Positions 54,562 to 62,812 are shown, numbered from the stretch's first letter. The stretch is DNA of 64,000 bases from Neogemmobacter tilapiae (GCF_014652215.1 NZ_BMYJ01000002.1:124001-188000), one strand, 5' to 3'. A program made the numbers and translations. Notes: generated from the letters alone by a model not told the origin.

Positions 54562-54588
54562 AAAAAAGGGGCGGGTCAGGCCCGCCCC
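54562..54588 (-). terminator. Rho-independent terminator of the epimerase gene
   Basis: On the minus strand GGGGCGGG (54588-54581) pairs with CCCGCCCC (54575-54568), followed by six T (54567-54562). It ends the message from the epimerase at 54665. Confidence 0.8.
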
Positions 54589-54664
54589 AAGCCGGGTGAC
54601 CCTGCGCAAAGCTGCAAAATTAAGCAACCTGAAACGTTATCGGAATACGCCCAAAGTCGTAAGA

Positions 54665-55672
54665 TCAGGCCTTGTAATAGGCGCGATACCATTCGACGAA
54701 ACGGGCGACACCTGTCGCCACATCGGTTCGGGGCAGGGGGCCAATCAGGGCGGTGATCAGGCTGGCATCGGCCCAGGTGGCGGGCACATCGCCGGGCTGC
54801 ATGGGCAAGAGCCGCTTTTCGGCCTTTTGCCCCAGGGCCGTTTCGATGGCGGTGACGAAATCCATCAGGCCGACAGGGGCCCCATTGCCAATGTTCACGA
54901 CGCGGTAGGGGGCGACGGGGGAAAGGCTGTCCATGGGGCCTATGGCATCGGCCCCCGGCGCTTTGGACCCAAGCCTGACGATGCCTTCGACCAGATCGGT
55001 GACATAGGTGAAATCACGGCGCATGTCGCCGTGGTTGTAGATGTCGATGGGTTCGCCCTGAAGCACCGCTTTCACAAATTTGAACAACGCCATGTCGGGG
55101 CGGCCCCAAGGACCGTAGACGGTGAAAAAGCGGAACATGGTGATCGGCAGGGCGTAGAGATGGGCATAGGAATGGGCCATCGCCTCATTCGCCTTTTTGG
55201 TCGCCGCGTAGAAACTCATCGGCGCGTCGGCCTTGTCGGTTTCGGCATAGGGCATCTTGGCGTTGGCCCCGTAGACTGAACTGGTCGAGGCCATCATCAT
55301 ATGCTTTGGCGGATGGGCGCGGGCGGCCTCTAGCAGGTGATAGCTGCCCAGAAGGTTGGCCTGAACGTAGCTTTCCGGCGCGTCGATGGAATGGCGCACC
55401 CCGGCCTGTGCCGCCAGATGCACCACCAGATCGGGCTTTTCCTGCGCCATCAGCCCCAGCAACACACCGGGCGTTTCGATGCGTTCTTCGACGGCACGGA
55501 AGTTGGGGTTCGCTTGCAGAATGTCCTGGCGGGCGTGTTTGAGGCTGACCTCGTAGTAATCGGTCAGGGCGTCGATGCCGGTGACCTGCCAACCCTCGAC
55601 CAGCAGGCGCTGGGCCAGATGAAAGCCGATAAAGCCCGAAGCCCCGGTGATCAGCGCCTTGCCTGTCATCAT
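54665..55672 (-). CDS. NAD-dependent UDP-glucuronate 4-epimerase-like protein
   Basis: This is a 335-residue short-chain epimerase. The Rossmann motif ALITGASGFIGFHLAQRLL stands at the start, then HLAAQAGVRHSIDAPESYV, the Ser-x-Ser (ASTSSVYGANAKMPY), and the catalytic Tyr-x3-Lys in YAATKKANEAMAH. This order matches UDP-glucuronate 4-epimerases, which convert UDP-glucuronate to UDP-galacturonate for surface polysaccharide; ugd in this window makes the substrate. ATG 55672 follows GAAGAAAAG; ATG 55669 is next. A terminator follows the stop. Confidence 0.88.
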   Translation of the reverse strand: MMTGKALITGASGFIGFHLAQRLLVEGWQVTGIDALTDYYEVSLKHARQDILQANPNFRAVEERIETPGVLLGLMAQEKPDLVVHLAAQAGVRHSIDAPESYVQANLLGSYHLLEAARAHPPKHMMMASTSSVYGANAKMPYAETDKADAPMSFYAATKKANEAMAHSYAHLYALPITMFRFFTVYGPWGRPDMALFKFVKAVLQGEPIDIYNHGDMRRDFTYVTDLVEGIVRLGSKAPGADAIGPMDSLSPVAPYRVVNIGNGAPVGLMDFVTAIETALGQKAEKRLLPMQPGDVPATWADASLITALIGPLPRTDVATGVARFVEWYRAYYKA

Positions 55673-55692
55673 CTTTTCTTCAAAAATATCCC
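55671..55692. repeat. 22-base intergenic repeat, copy 1
   Basis: The 22 bases starting ATCTTTTCTTC and ending AAATATCCC occur here, and exactly, in reverse complement, at 63779-63800. On the minus strand this copy forms the ribosome site and start of the epimerase gene. Next to it is a hairpin CCGGGGG-TTTCACA-CCCCCGG (minus-strand reading, 55699-55719 region). Confidence 0.6.
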
Positions 55693-55732
55693 ACGGGGGT
55701 CCGGGGGTGTGAAACCCCCGGCTTGCTTGGAA

Positions 55733-56950
55733 CTAGAACCGCCTTGCGGACAAAGGCGCAAGGTCCAAAACGGGCCTTTCTCCGAAAATCATCCCCGCAA
55801 CCAAAGCCGCCGTGATCGGGGCCAGCGTCACCCCCAGATGCCCATGGCCAAAGGCCAGTGTGACGTGATTTTCCCCCCGTTCAATCACCGGCAGGCTGTC
55901 GGGGAGCGAGGGGCGAAAGCCCATCCATGTGCGGGACGGTGTGCCCAGATCGGGAAAGACGCTTTTCGCGCCCTGTTCCAACCGCGCAAGGCGGTGGGGG
56001 GAGGGAGGGGCTTTCAACCCGCCCAGTTCCACCGTGCCCGCAACGCGCAGACGGCCCGTCATGGGGCAAAGATAGAACCCGCGTTCGGTGATGCAGGCGG
56101 GGCGGGTCAGGCGGGGCTGGGGCCTATTCCATTCCAGATGATAGCCGCGTTCGGTCTCTAATGGCACGCGCACGCCCGCCATCCGCGCCAAAGCCTTGGA
56201 ATGGGCGCCTGTCGCCACGATGATCTCGCTGGCCTGCCATTCTTGTGCGGCTTGCAAACGGGGCTGCGCGCCGGGGATCAGGCTTTTGACCGGCTCGGTG
56301 ATGAAAACCCCGCCTAAGGCCTGCACCCGCGCGGCCAAGGCGGCCATCATGGCGGAGGGGTCGGACAGGAAGCGCGCGCCGGGAAAGAAGGCGGCCCCGG
56401 CCATGGCGGGCAGGCCGGGCTCCATCGCGGCCAGTTCGGCGCTGTTCAGAATGTCAACCTGAACCCCTAGGTCACGGCGAAAGGCGAGGTCCGATTTGGC
56501 GGCATCGACCCCCTTTTGATCGGCGTAAAGGTAAAGACAGCCCCGGTCTTGCAGCAAGTCACTGGCCCCGCAATCCGCCGCCAGTTCCGCCCAGCGTGGC
56601 CCCGCATCGGCCAGAAGCCCCGCCAAGACTTGCGCATTGGCGCGGGCCTTGCCCGGAAGGGATTGGCGCAGGAAACGGGCGAGCCACGGGGCTAGGGTGG
56701 GAAGTGCGGCCTTGCGGATGGCGAGCGGGGAATTGCGGTCGAACATGAGGCGGGGCAGATCGCGCAGAACGCCGGGGGTGCCGACAGGCTGCACTGCGTA
56801 ATCGGCGATGGTTCCAGCATTGCCATAGGAACAGCCCGAGCCAGGGGCGTTGGGGTCAAACAGCGTGACACCGCGCCCCTGATGCAAAAGGGCCAGCGCG
56901 CAGGTCATGCCCACGACACCGGCCCCGATGATGGCGATATCGGCTTTCAT
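55733..56950 (-). CDS. FAD-dependent D-amino acid dehydrogenase-like oxidoreductase (DAO family)
   Basis: This is a 405-residue flavoprotein with the N-terminal FAD-binding fold ADIAIIGAGVVGMTCALALL and GCSYGNAGTI (typical of DadA-type enzymes). Near the C-terminus are TWMGFRPSLPDSLPVIERGE and LAFGHGHLGVTLAPITAALV. Members oxidise D-amino acids, N-methyl or secondary amines. It is the last gene of the amine cluster, separated from the alcohol dehydrogenase by a REP-like element. A role in oxidising the amine or an amino acid product is inferred. Confidence 0.85.
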   Translation of the reverse strand: MKADIAIIGAGVVGMTCALALLHQGRGVTLFDPNAPGSGCSYGNAGTIADYAVQPVGTPGVLRDLPRLMFDRNSPLAIRKAALPTLAPWLARFLRQSLPGKARANAQVLAGLLADAGPRWAELAADCGASDLLQDRGCLYLYADQKGVDAAKSDLAFRRDLGVQVDILNSAELAAMEPGLPAMAGAAFFPGARFLSDPSAMMAALAARVQALGGVFITEPVKSLIPGAQPRLQAAQEWQASEIIVATGAHSKALARMAGVRVPLETERGYHLEWNRPQPRLTRPACITERGFYLCPMTGRLRVAGTVELGGLKAPPSPHRLARLEQGAKSVFPDLGTPSRTWMGFRPSLPDSLPVIERGENHVTLAFGHGHLGVTLAPITAALVAGMIFGERPVLDLAPLSARRF

Positions 56951-56960
56951 TTATCTTGGC

Positions 56961-56983
56961 GTAGGATGGGCCATTGGCCCATC
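56961..56983 (+). repeat. REP-like palindrome between ADH and DAO genes
   Basis: GTAG-GATGGGCC-ATT-GGCCCATC is identical to the element at 48903-48925. It lies in the 45-base intercistronic gap. Confidence 0.7.
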
Positions 56984-56995
56984 TTCCGACCCATG

Positions 56996-58156
56996 TCACA
57001 TACAAGCATCAAACAGCGCCCGCGTATTCTCGCGCGTCATCACCACCGGGTTGCCGCCGCAAGACGGGTCTTCCAGCGCCATATCGGTCAACATGTCCAG
57101 ATCGCCGAATTGCACGCCCATCGCCGACAGGTTTTCCGGGATCGCGAGCTGCGTGCGCAGTTCCATCACCCGGTCATGGAAACCCGCAAAGCCGCCGTCG
57201 ATGCCCAGATAGGCGGCGGCTGCTTTGATCCGGTCCTCAATGGCCGAACGGTTGAACTCCAGCACCATCGGCATCACCACCGCATTCGTGGTGCCGTGGT
57301 GCGTGCCGTAAACCGCCCCCACCGGATGCGACAGGGAATGGATCGCCCCCAGCCCCTTTTGGAAGGCCACAGCCCCCATCGCCGCTGCCGACATCATATG
57401 CGCGCGGGCATCCAGATCATTGGGGTTTTCATAGACTTGCACCAGGTTTTCAAAGACCAGCCGCATGCCTTCCAACGCGATGCCTTGGCTCATCGGGTGG
57501 TAGAAGGGGCTGCAATAAGCCTCAAGACAATGGGCCAGTGCGTCCATCCCGGTGCCTGCGGTGATGAAGCGTGGCATCCCCACGGTCAAGGCGGGGTCGC
57601 AGATCGTGACCACGGGCATCAGTTTCGGATGGAAGATGATCTTTTTCTTATGCGTGGCAGAGTTCGTCAGAACCCCCGCACGGCCCACTTCGGAACCCGT
57701 CCCCGCCGTGGTCGGCACGGCGATCACGGGGGCAATCTTGGCGGCATCGGCGCGGGTATACCAGTCGTCGATATCCTCCAGATCCCAGACCGAAAGATCG
57801 GCCCGCTGCCCCGCCATCAGGGCAATCATCTTGCCCAGATCCAGCGCCGATCCGCCCCCGAAAGCGATCACACCGTCGTGACCCCCGGCTTTATAGACGG
57901 CGATCCCAGCCGCCATATTGCCCTCGTTCGGGTTCGGATCGACTTCTGAAAACAGGGCGCGCCCCAGGCCGGCCCCGTCCAGAATTTTTAGCGCATCGGC
58001 CGTGATCGGTAGGCTGGCCAAGGCCTTGTCGGTGACCAGCAAGGGCCGGGCAATGCCGCTGGCCTTGCAATATTCGGCCAGCTCCGCGATCCGGCCGACG
58101 CCAAATTTGATGGCGGTCGGATAGGACCAGTTGCGATTGGGAACGGCGTGGCTCAT
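56996..58156 (-). CDS. Iron-containing alcohol dehydrogenase
   Basis: This is a 386-residue dehydrogenase of the Fe-ADH family. The NAD-binding block VIAFGGGSALDLGKMIALMA lies near residue 95, then PTTAGTGSEVGRAGVLTN. The metal ligands are in TAGTGMDALAHCLEAYCSPFY, and the second His lies in LSHPVGAVYGTHHGTTNAVV. Its start overlaps the stop of the aldehyde dehydrogenase (ATGA), so the two are made together and probably act in sequence: an alcohol to an aldehyde, then to an acid. Confidence 0.92.
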   Translation of the reverse strand: MSHAVPNRNWSYPTAIKFGVGRIAELAEYCKASGIARPLLVTDKALASLPITADALKILDGAGLGRALFSEVDPNPNEGNMAAGIAVYKAGGHDGVIAFGGGSALDLGKMIALMAGQRADLSVWDLEDIDDWYTRADAAKIAPVIAVPTTAGTGSEVGRAGVLTNSATHKKKIIFHPKLMPVVTICDPALTVGMPRFITAGTGMDALAHCLEAYCSPFYHPMSQGIALEGMRLVFENLVQVYENPNDLDARAHMMSAAAMGAVAFQKGLGAIHSLSHPVGAVYGTHHGTTNAVVMPMVLEFNRSAIEDRIKAAAAYLGIDGGFAGFHDRVMELRTQLAIPENLSAMGVQFGDLDMLTDMALEDPSCGGNPVVMTRENTRALFDACM

Positions 58157-59535
58157 TTCGTCACCTTCTTCAGATGGTAGGATTTCGGACGGGTCACCGA
58201 ATGGAACCCAAGGTAAGACAGCGAGGATCCGCGCCCAGTGTCTTTCACCCCGGTCCAGGTCAGCGCGGGGTCAAGGTAATCGCAACGGTTCTGGAACACG
58301 GTGCCGGTTTCCAGCCTTGCGCCCAAGGCGGCGGCGGCCTCGGTGTCGGGGGTCCAGACGGAGGCGGTCAGGCCATAGGGGCTGTCGTTCATCAGGGCGA
58401 CGGCTTCTTCGTCATTGCGGACCTTCATGATGCCGACAACCGGGCCAAAGCTTTCTTCACGCATCACCCGCATCTTGTGATCGACGTTCACAAGGATCTG
58501 GGGGGCGAGATAAGCGCCGCCGTCATCGGCGAATTTCTTGGGGTCCAGCAGGGGCTTGGCGCCCGCCGAAATCGCCTCGGCGGTCTGGTCACGGACGACT
58601 TGGGCGAAACGCTTGTGGGCCATCGGGCCTAGGGTGGAGGACATGTCGAGCGGATTGCCCAAGGTCAGTTGCCCGACCCAAGCGACGGACTTTTCGACAA
58701 AGCTGTCGTAAAGGCTTTCGTGGACATAGATCCGTTCGATGCCGCAGCAGCATTGGCCCGCGTTGTACATCGCCCCGTCCATCAGGCTGTCCACCGCCGC
58801 CTCTAGGTCCGCATCGGCGCGGACATAGCCGGGGTCTTTGCCGCCGAGTTCCAGCCCCAGCGGTGTGAAGGTGCCTGCGGCGGCCCGTTCAATGGCGGCC
58901 CCGCCGCCGACTGAACCGGTGAAGTTCACAAAGCCAAAGGCCCGCGCGCCGATCAGTTTTTCGGTGGTGCCATGGTCCAGCACCACATTCTGGAACACAT
59001 CTTCCGGCACGCCTGCGGCATGGAAGGCGGCGGCAAGGCGTTCGCCGACCAGCAGGGTTTGGCTGGCATGTTTCAGAACCACCGTGTTCCCGGCGATCAG
59101 GGCGGGGGCGAGGGTGTTGATCGTGGTCAGAAAGGGATAGTTCCACGGCGCGATGATGAAGACGACGCCCACCGCTTCCCGCGCCAGATAGCGGCGGAAG
59201 CGGTCGCTGTCTTCGACCATCTGCGGCGACAGGGCGCTTTCGGCGATAGAGACCATGTAATTCGTGCGGTCGTTCACCCCGCCCCATTCGCCGCCATAGC
59301 GCACCGGGCGGCCCATCTGCCAGGCGAGTTCGGTGACGAGGGTCTCTTTGATCTCCATCAGCTTGGCGACGCCCGCTTTGACCAAGGCGATGCGTTCCGC
59401 CAAGGGGCGCGCGGCCCAAGCCGGTTGGGCGGCCTTGGCGCGGGCAGCGGCGGCAAAGGCCGCAGCCTCGGCCAAGGGCGTCCGTTCAGCGTAAACGCTG
59501 CCATCGACGGGGGAAATCAGTTGGATGGGTTTCAT
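58153..59535 (-). CDS. Aldehyde dehydrogenase
   Basis: This is a 460-residue NAD(P)-dependent dehydrogenase of the ALDH superfamily. The cofactor loop is FTGSVGGGAAIERAAAGTF, the catalytic Glu lies in LELGGKDPGYVRADADLEAA, and the nucleophile Cys is in YNAGQCCCGIERIYVHESLY. The protein lacks any signal and is cytoplasmic. It lies after a toxin-antitoxin pair and before an alcohol dehydrogenase gene, to which it is coupled. In the amine cluster it probably oxidises an aldehyde (for example a gamma-glutamyl-amino aldehyde). Confidence 0.92.
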   Translation of the reverse strand: MKPIQLISPVDGSVYAERTPLAEAAAFAAAARAKAAQPAWAARPLAERIALVKAGVAKLMEIKETLVTELAWQMGRPVRYGGEWGGVNDRTNYMVSIAESALSPQMVEDSDRFRRYLAREAVGVVFIIAPWNYPFLTTINTLAPALIAGNTVVLKHASQTLLVGERLAAAFHAAGVPEDVFQNVVLDHGTTEKLIGARAFGFVNFTGSVGGGAAIERAAAGTFTPLGLELGGKDPGYVRADADLEAAVDSLMDGAMYNAGQCCCGIERIYVHESLYDSFVEKSVAWVGQLTLGNPLDMSSTLGPMAHKRFAQVVRDQTAEAISAGAKPLLDPKKFADDGGAYLAPQILVNVDHKMRVMREESFGPVVGIMKVRNDEEAVALMNDSPYGLTASVWTPDTEAAAALGARLETGTVFQNRCDYLDPALTWTGVKDTGRGSSLSYLGFHSVTRPKSYHLKKVTK

Positions 59536-59578
59536 CGTGTTCGTCCTTGGTAGGGTGTGCCTTCAGGGCGCACCAAGT

Positions 59579-59992
59579 TCAGCAGGCCAGCGCCATCACA
59601 TGGCCCTTGTCGGCATAATCGAGTATTTTTTGGTCGCGCGTCACAATCCGCAACCCATATTCGCGGGCGGTGGCGATCAGGATGCGGTCGGCGGGGTCGC
59701 GGTTGTCAAAGCCCGGCAATTCGGTGGAGGCAATCAGCACCTCTGGTGAAAGCCCTGCGATGCTGATCCCTGCAATCGCTGACAGATTTGCGAAAATGAC
59801 CCGTGGTTCGATGGCAAAGGCAGCACGCCCCCGAGCTTTTTGTAAGCCGAATTCCCAAGCTGTGATGGGAGAGATGAACACATCTTCGCTCCGATCTGCG
59901 GCCTCATCCAAAGCAGCAACGGCCTGATCCGACAGAGGGCCGTTTTTCAGAATCCAGATGGCGGCGCAGGTGTCCAGTAAAAGTGCCGTCAT
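59579..59992 (-). CDS. PIN-domain toxin (VapC-type)
   Basis: This is a 137-residue RNase-fold toxin. The acidic metal-binding residues are visible: LLLDTCAAIWIL (Asp7), SPITAWEFGLQKA (Glu), DNRDPADRILIATA (Asp) and IVTRDQKILDYA (Asp). VapC toxins cleave RNA and are held inactive by the co-encoded antitoxin. Its start overlaps the antitoxin stop by four bases (ATGA). No other toxin or transposase is near. It separates the glutamine-synthetase-like gene from the aldehyde dehydrogenase. Confidence 0.88.
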   Translation of the reverse strand: MTALLLDTCAAIWILKNGPLSDQAVAALDEAADRSEDVFISPITAWEFGLQKARGRAAFAIEPRVIFANLSAIAGISIAGLSPEVLIASTELPGFDNRDPADRILIATAREYGLRIVTRDQKILDYADKGHVMALAC

Positions 59993-60414
59993 CGTTGCTT
60001 CAAGCCTTGCTCAATCCGGTCGGCCTTTTCGCTTAGCCAGTCCCAAGCGTCGTCATAAACCGGCTCTGTCAAATCGACCCCCGGCGCGACGGTGATCGTT
60101 CCTGCCATGGCCCCGAAAAGCGGGTGACGCCTTGGTTTTTTGTCCTTTTCCCGAGCATCCTTTTCGACGGTATTCAGCTTGGCGAAAGTCAGCAGTTCCT
60201 TTTCTAGATCCACATCCTGCGTTTCATAGCCCGCCTCTAGCCAGCTTTTGGCCTGCACATGGCTGTGGGCCGTGTTGGCCCACCATGGGCGGTGCGCCCG
60301 CGCCGAATGGGGCAGGGAAAAACCAAGCAGCGTCTCAATGTCCACGAAACGCATCCGCACGCGCGCATCTTTGCGCGCGGCCAAGTGTTCGGTCAGGGGG
60401 CTATATTTGCTCAT
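59989..60414 (-). CDS. Chimeric antitoxin: DUF7662-like N-terminus and VapB-like tail
   Basis: This is a 141-residue protein paired with the PIN toxin. Residues 1-80 (SKYSPLTEHLAARKDA, VDIETLLGFSLPHSARAHRP, WWANTAHSHVQAKSWLEAGY) match what I know as the DUF7662 pattern, not the AbrB, RHH or Phd fold usual for VapB. The last 45 residues (RRHPLFGAMAGTITVAPGVD, then LTEPVYDDAWDWLSEKADRI) look like the toxin-binding tail of VapB/Phd antitoxins. A 35-bp perfect palindrome, likely its operator, and a promoter-like TTGAAA-N17-TACTTT lie upstream. AGGAAG precedes the ATG. Confidence 0.7.
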   Translation of the reverse strand: MSKYSPLTEHLAARKDARVRMRFVDIETLLGFSLPHSARAHRPWWANTAHSHVQAKSWLEAGYETQDVDLEKELLTFAKLNTVEKDAREKDKKPRRHPLFGAMAGTITVAPGVDLTEPVYDDAWDWLSEKADRIEQGLKQR

Positions 60415-60441
60415 GGCAGACTTCCTAGGATTGACCGCAAG

Positions 60442-60470
60442 AAAGTAACATACCTTGGTTACTATTTCAA
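60442..60470 (-). promoter_or_regulatory. Candidate promoter of the toxin-antitoxin operon
   Basis: On the minus strand TTGAAA (60470-60465), a 17-base spacer and TACTTT (60447-60442) resemble a sigma-70 promoter. The -35 box lies at the centre of the 35-bp palindrome, so a bound protein would block it. Start codon at 60414. Confidence 0.45.
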
Positions 60471-60485
60471 ATAGTAACCAAGGTA
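60451..60485. promoter_or_regulatory. 35-bp perfect palindrome (candidate antitoxin operator)
   Basis: The arms TACCTTGGTTACTATTT (60451-60467) and AAATAGTAACCAAGGTA (60469-60485) match at all 17 positions around one central base. It is AT-rich in a GC-rich genome and lies between the GS-like gene stop (60493) and the antitoxin start (60414). No T-run follows it, so a terminator is unlikely. Confidence 0.8.
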
Positions 60486-60492
60486 CCTTTCT

Positions 60493-61875
60493 TTACGCCC
60501 GTTCCAGCAGGCGCTGAAGTTCGAAATCGGTGACCACCCGGTCGGTTTCCGAAATCTCCCACTGGGCGGCGTGGTGATAGTGATCGACCACATCATCGCC
60601 CATCGCCGCGCGCAGCATTTTCGACTTGTTCAGCAAAGCCGCCGCTTCGCGCAGGTTTTTCGGAATCTCGCGCACCTTTTTCGCCATATACATGTCGCCC
60701 GAGGCTTCGGGTTCCAGCACCATCTTCTTTTCAATCCCATCCAGCCCCGCGGCCAGCAGGGCCGCGCAGGTCAGGTAGGGGTTGATGTCGGAACCGGGGA
60801 TGCGGCATTCGACGCGCACCGCCTTGGTCCCCTCCCCGCACAGCCGGAAGCCCGCCGTGCGGTTGTCAGCCGACCAGACCGCTTTCGTCGGGGCAAACAT
60901 CCCGATGGTGAAGCGTTTGTAGCTGTTCACATAGGGTGCCAGAAAGGCCGTGATGTCGCGGGCGTGGTGCAACTGGCCTGCAAGGAAATGCTTCATCACC
61001 TCGGACATGCCGTGCTTGTCGGATTTGTCATAGAAGGACGGTTTGCCATCCTTGGACCAGAGCGACTGGTGGACGTGGGACGATGATCCCGCCCGGCGAT
61101 GATCGTATTTCGCCATAAAGGTCACCGACTTGCCCTTGGTCCAAGCGATTTCCTTGACGCCTTGCTTGACGATCACATGGTTGTCGGCCGTGTCCAGCGC
61201 GTCGGAGTAGTGATAGTTGATCTCTTCCTGCCCCGCCTCGGCCTCACCCTTGGAATTTTCCACCGGGATGCCTGCGCCATAAAGCCCGTTGCGGATGGCG
61301 CGCATCACCTCTTCTTCCTTGGTCGTCTGGAAGATGTGGTAATCCTCGTTATAGGCGCTGACGGGTTTCAGACCGCCCCAGCCTTGGCCACCTTGCTGCC
61401 AGTCGCGGAACTGTTCGTAGGAGTTCTCGAACAGATAAAACTCCAGCTCGGTCGCCATCATCGGCTCGAACCCCATCGCCCGCGCCCGTGCCACCTGTTT
61501 CTTCAGGATCGTGCGGGGGGCAATCGCCACCTCTTCATGCGTGTGGTGGTCCAGCATGTCGCCCAAAACCAGCGCCGTGCCGGGCAGCCAAGGCAGAGGG
61601 CGCAGGGTGGACAAATCGGGTTTCAGCACATAGTCGCCATAGCCGGTTTCCCAGCTGGTCGATTTATAGCCCTGCACCGTGGTCATATCCATGTCCACCG
61701 TCAGCAGGTAATTGCAGCAATGGGTTTCCTCATAACCCTTGTCCACGAAGAACTGGGCGAGGAAACGTTTCCCCATCAGGCGGCCCTGCATGTCGGGGGC
61801 GGCCACGATCACCGTGTCAATCTCGCCCTTTTTCACAGCGGCTTTCAATTCGTCGAACGTCATATTTCCGGGCAT
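60493..61875 (-). CDS. Glutamine synthetase-family gamma-glutamyl ligase
   Basis: This is a 460-residue ATP-dependent ligase of the glutamine-synthetase family, of the GlnT/PuuA/IpuC type rather than housekeeping GlnA. Metal and nucleotide motifs are visible: MATELEFYLFENSYEQF (Glu), AGQEEINYHYSDALDTAD, RRAGSSSHVHQSLW (His), and RTAGFRLCGEGTKAVRVECR. Such enzymes add glutamate to amines (putrescine, ethanolamine, isopropylamine). Its neighbours (an amidohydrolase upstream, ALDH, ADH and DAO downstream) suggest that it starts breakdown of an amine. MPGNM at 61875 is the start; MTFDEL at 61863 is possible. Confidence 0.87.
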   Translation of the reverse strand: MPGNMTFDELKAAVKKGEIDTVIVAAPDMQGRLMGKRFLAQFFVDKGYEETHCCNYLLTVDMDMTTVQGYKSTSWETGYGDYVLKPDLSTLRPLPWLPGTALVLGDMLDHHTHEEVAIAPRTILKKQVARARAMGFEPMMATELEFYLFENSYEQFRDWQQGGQGWGGLKPVSAYNEDYHIFQTTKEEEVMRAIRNGLYGAGIPVENSKGEAEAGQEEINYHYSDALDTADNHVIVKQGVKEIAWTKGKSVTFMAKYDHRRAGSSSHVHQSLWSKDGKPSFYDKSDKHGMSEVMKHFLAGQLHHARDITAFLAPYVNSYKRFTIGMFAPTKAVWSADNRTAGFRLCGEGTKAVRVECRIPGSDINPYLTCAALLAAGLDGIEKKMVLEPEASGDMYMAKKVREIPKNLREAAALLNKSKMLRAAMGDDVVDHYHHAAQWEISETDRVVTDFELQRLLERA

Positions 61876-61927
61876 GGCCCTTATCCTTCCTGTTTATCTT
61901 ATGAATGCGCGATGATCACACCCGCGC

Positions 61928-62707
61928 TTAACTCGCCTTGGCTTGCCGCTGAATTTCGGCCAGACCCATGTTCAGAACCGGGGTCAAAAGTTCGGCCATC
62001 CGGGCCACGCTTTGATCATCGTGGATCAGATCATTGCGGATTTCCAGCATCGCATGGGGCAGGCCATAGGGCGTTGCCTGCAATTTCAGCGTATGGGTAA
62101 CCCCATCGCCTGCGGAATAGGGTTCGTTCAGCCCGGTGCGCAGGCCTGTCGATGCGGCGGCCTTGACGATGGCGCGGGCGAGGCTGGGGTCGTCATCATG
62201 GATCACGCCGAATTCCACCTCGCGCCTTTTGCCGAAATAGAGGGGGGTAAAGGAATGGACGGTCACAAGCACCGGATCCAGCCCAAGGGCCATGCGTTCA
62301 GCCAGCAGATCATGCAGCGCCGTGTGGAAGGGCAGATAGATCGCCCGCATCCGCGCGGCGCGTTCCTGCGCGCTGATGGTGGCATTGCCCGGCACATCGT
62401 GGATTTCCGACCGCGCGGGCATGGCCCCGGCGCTAAAGGGCGGGCGGTTCAGATCATAGATCAACCGGCTGACCGGCGCATGAACCAGCGGCGCTTTCAG
62501 CGATGCCGACAAACGCCGCGACAGGGCCAAGGCCCCCGGATCCCAGGCGATATGGGCGAGCCGTTGTTCAGCACTCAGCCCCAGATCGCCCCAGCCTGCG
62601 GGAAAATGGTTCGAGGCATGTTCACAGCACAACACAATGCGGCCCGTGCCGCCCCGGTTTTCCACCGTTGCGGGAAAAGTCTCGCCCTTGTCTGCCATCT
62701 GCGCCAT
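61928..62707 (-). CDS. N-formylglutamate amidohydrolase-family protein
   Basis: This is a 259-residue metal hydrolase of the N-formylglutamate amidohydrolase (FGase) family. IVLCCEHASNHFPAGWGDLG, HIAWDPGALALSRRLSASL and VSRLIYDLNRPPFSAGAMPA are typical, followed by VLVTVHSFTPLYFGKRREVE. Members cut N-acyl-glutamate amides. No other hut genes are present, so it may act on a gamma-glutamyl or similar glutamate amide made by the adjacent ligase. ATG 62707 has AGGGGG upstream. It is the first gene of the cluster, divergent from the RpiR regulator. Confidence 0.85.
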   Translation of the reverse strand: MAQMADKGETFPATVENRGGTGRIVLCCEHASNHFPAGWGDLGLSAEQRLAHIAWDPGALALSRRLSASLKAPLVHAPVSRLIYDLNRPPFSAGAMPARSEIHDVPGNATISAQERAARMRAIYLPFHTALHDLLAERMALGLDPVLVTVHSFTPLYFGKRREVEFGVIHDDDPSLARAIVKAAASTGLRTGLNEPYSAGDGVTHTLKLQATPYGLPHAMLEIRNDLIHDDQSVARMAELLTPVLNMGLAEIQRQAKAS

Positions 62708-62812
62708 GCTGCCCCCTGAACGCCAGCGTCCCAACCATGGGGCATTCTGTCAAGATATTTTCTTTGATGGAATCTCTGTTACGATGTTTACTAAGGGCAA
62801 GGGGGGAACACC

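Noticed and set aside
60451-60485. 35-bp palindrome as a terminator for the GS-like gene
   Set aside because: There is no T-run on the downstream side on the minus strand, and the arms are AT-rich. An operator is more likely.
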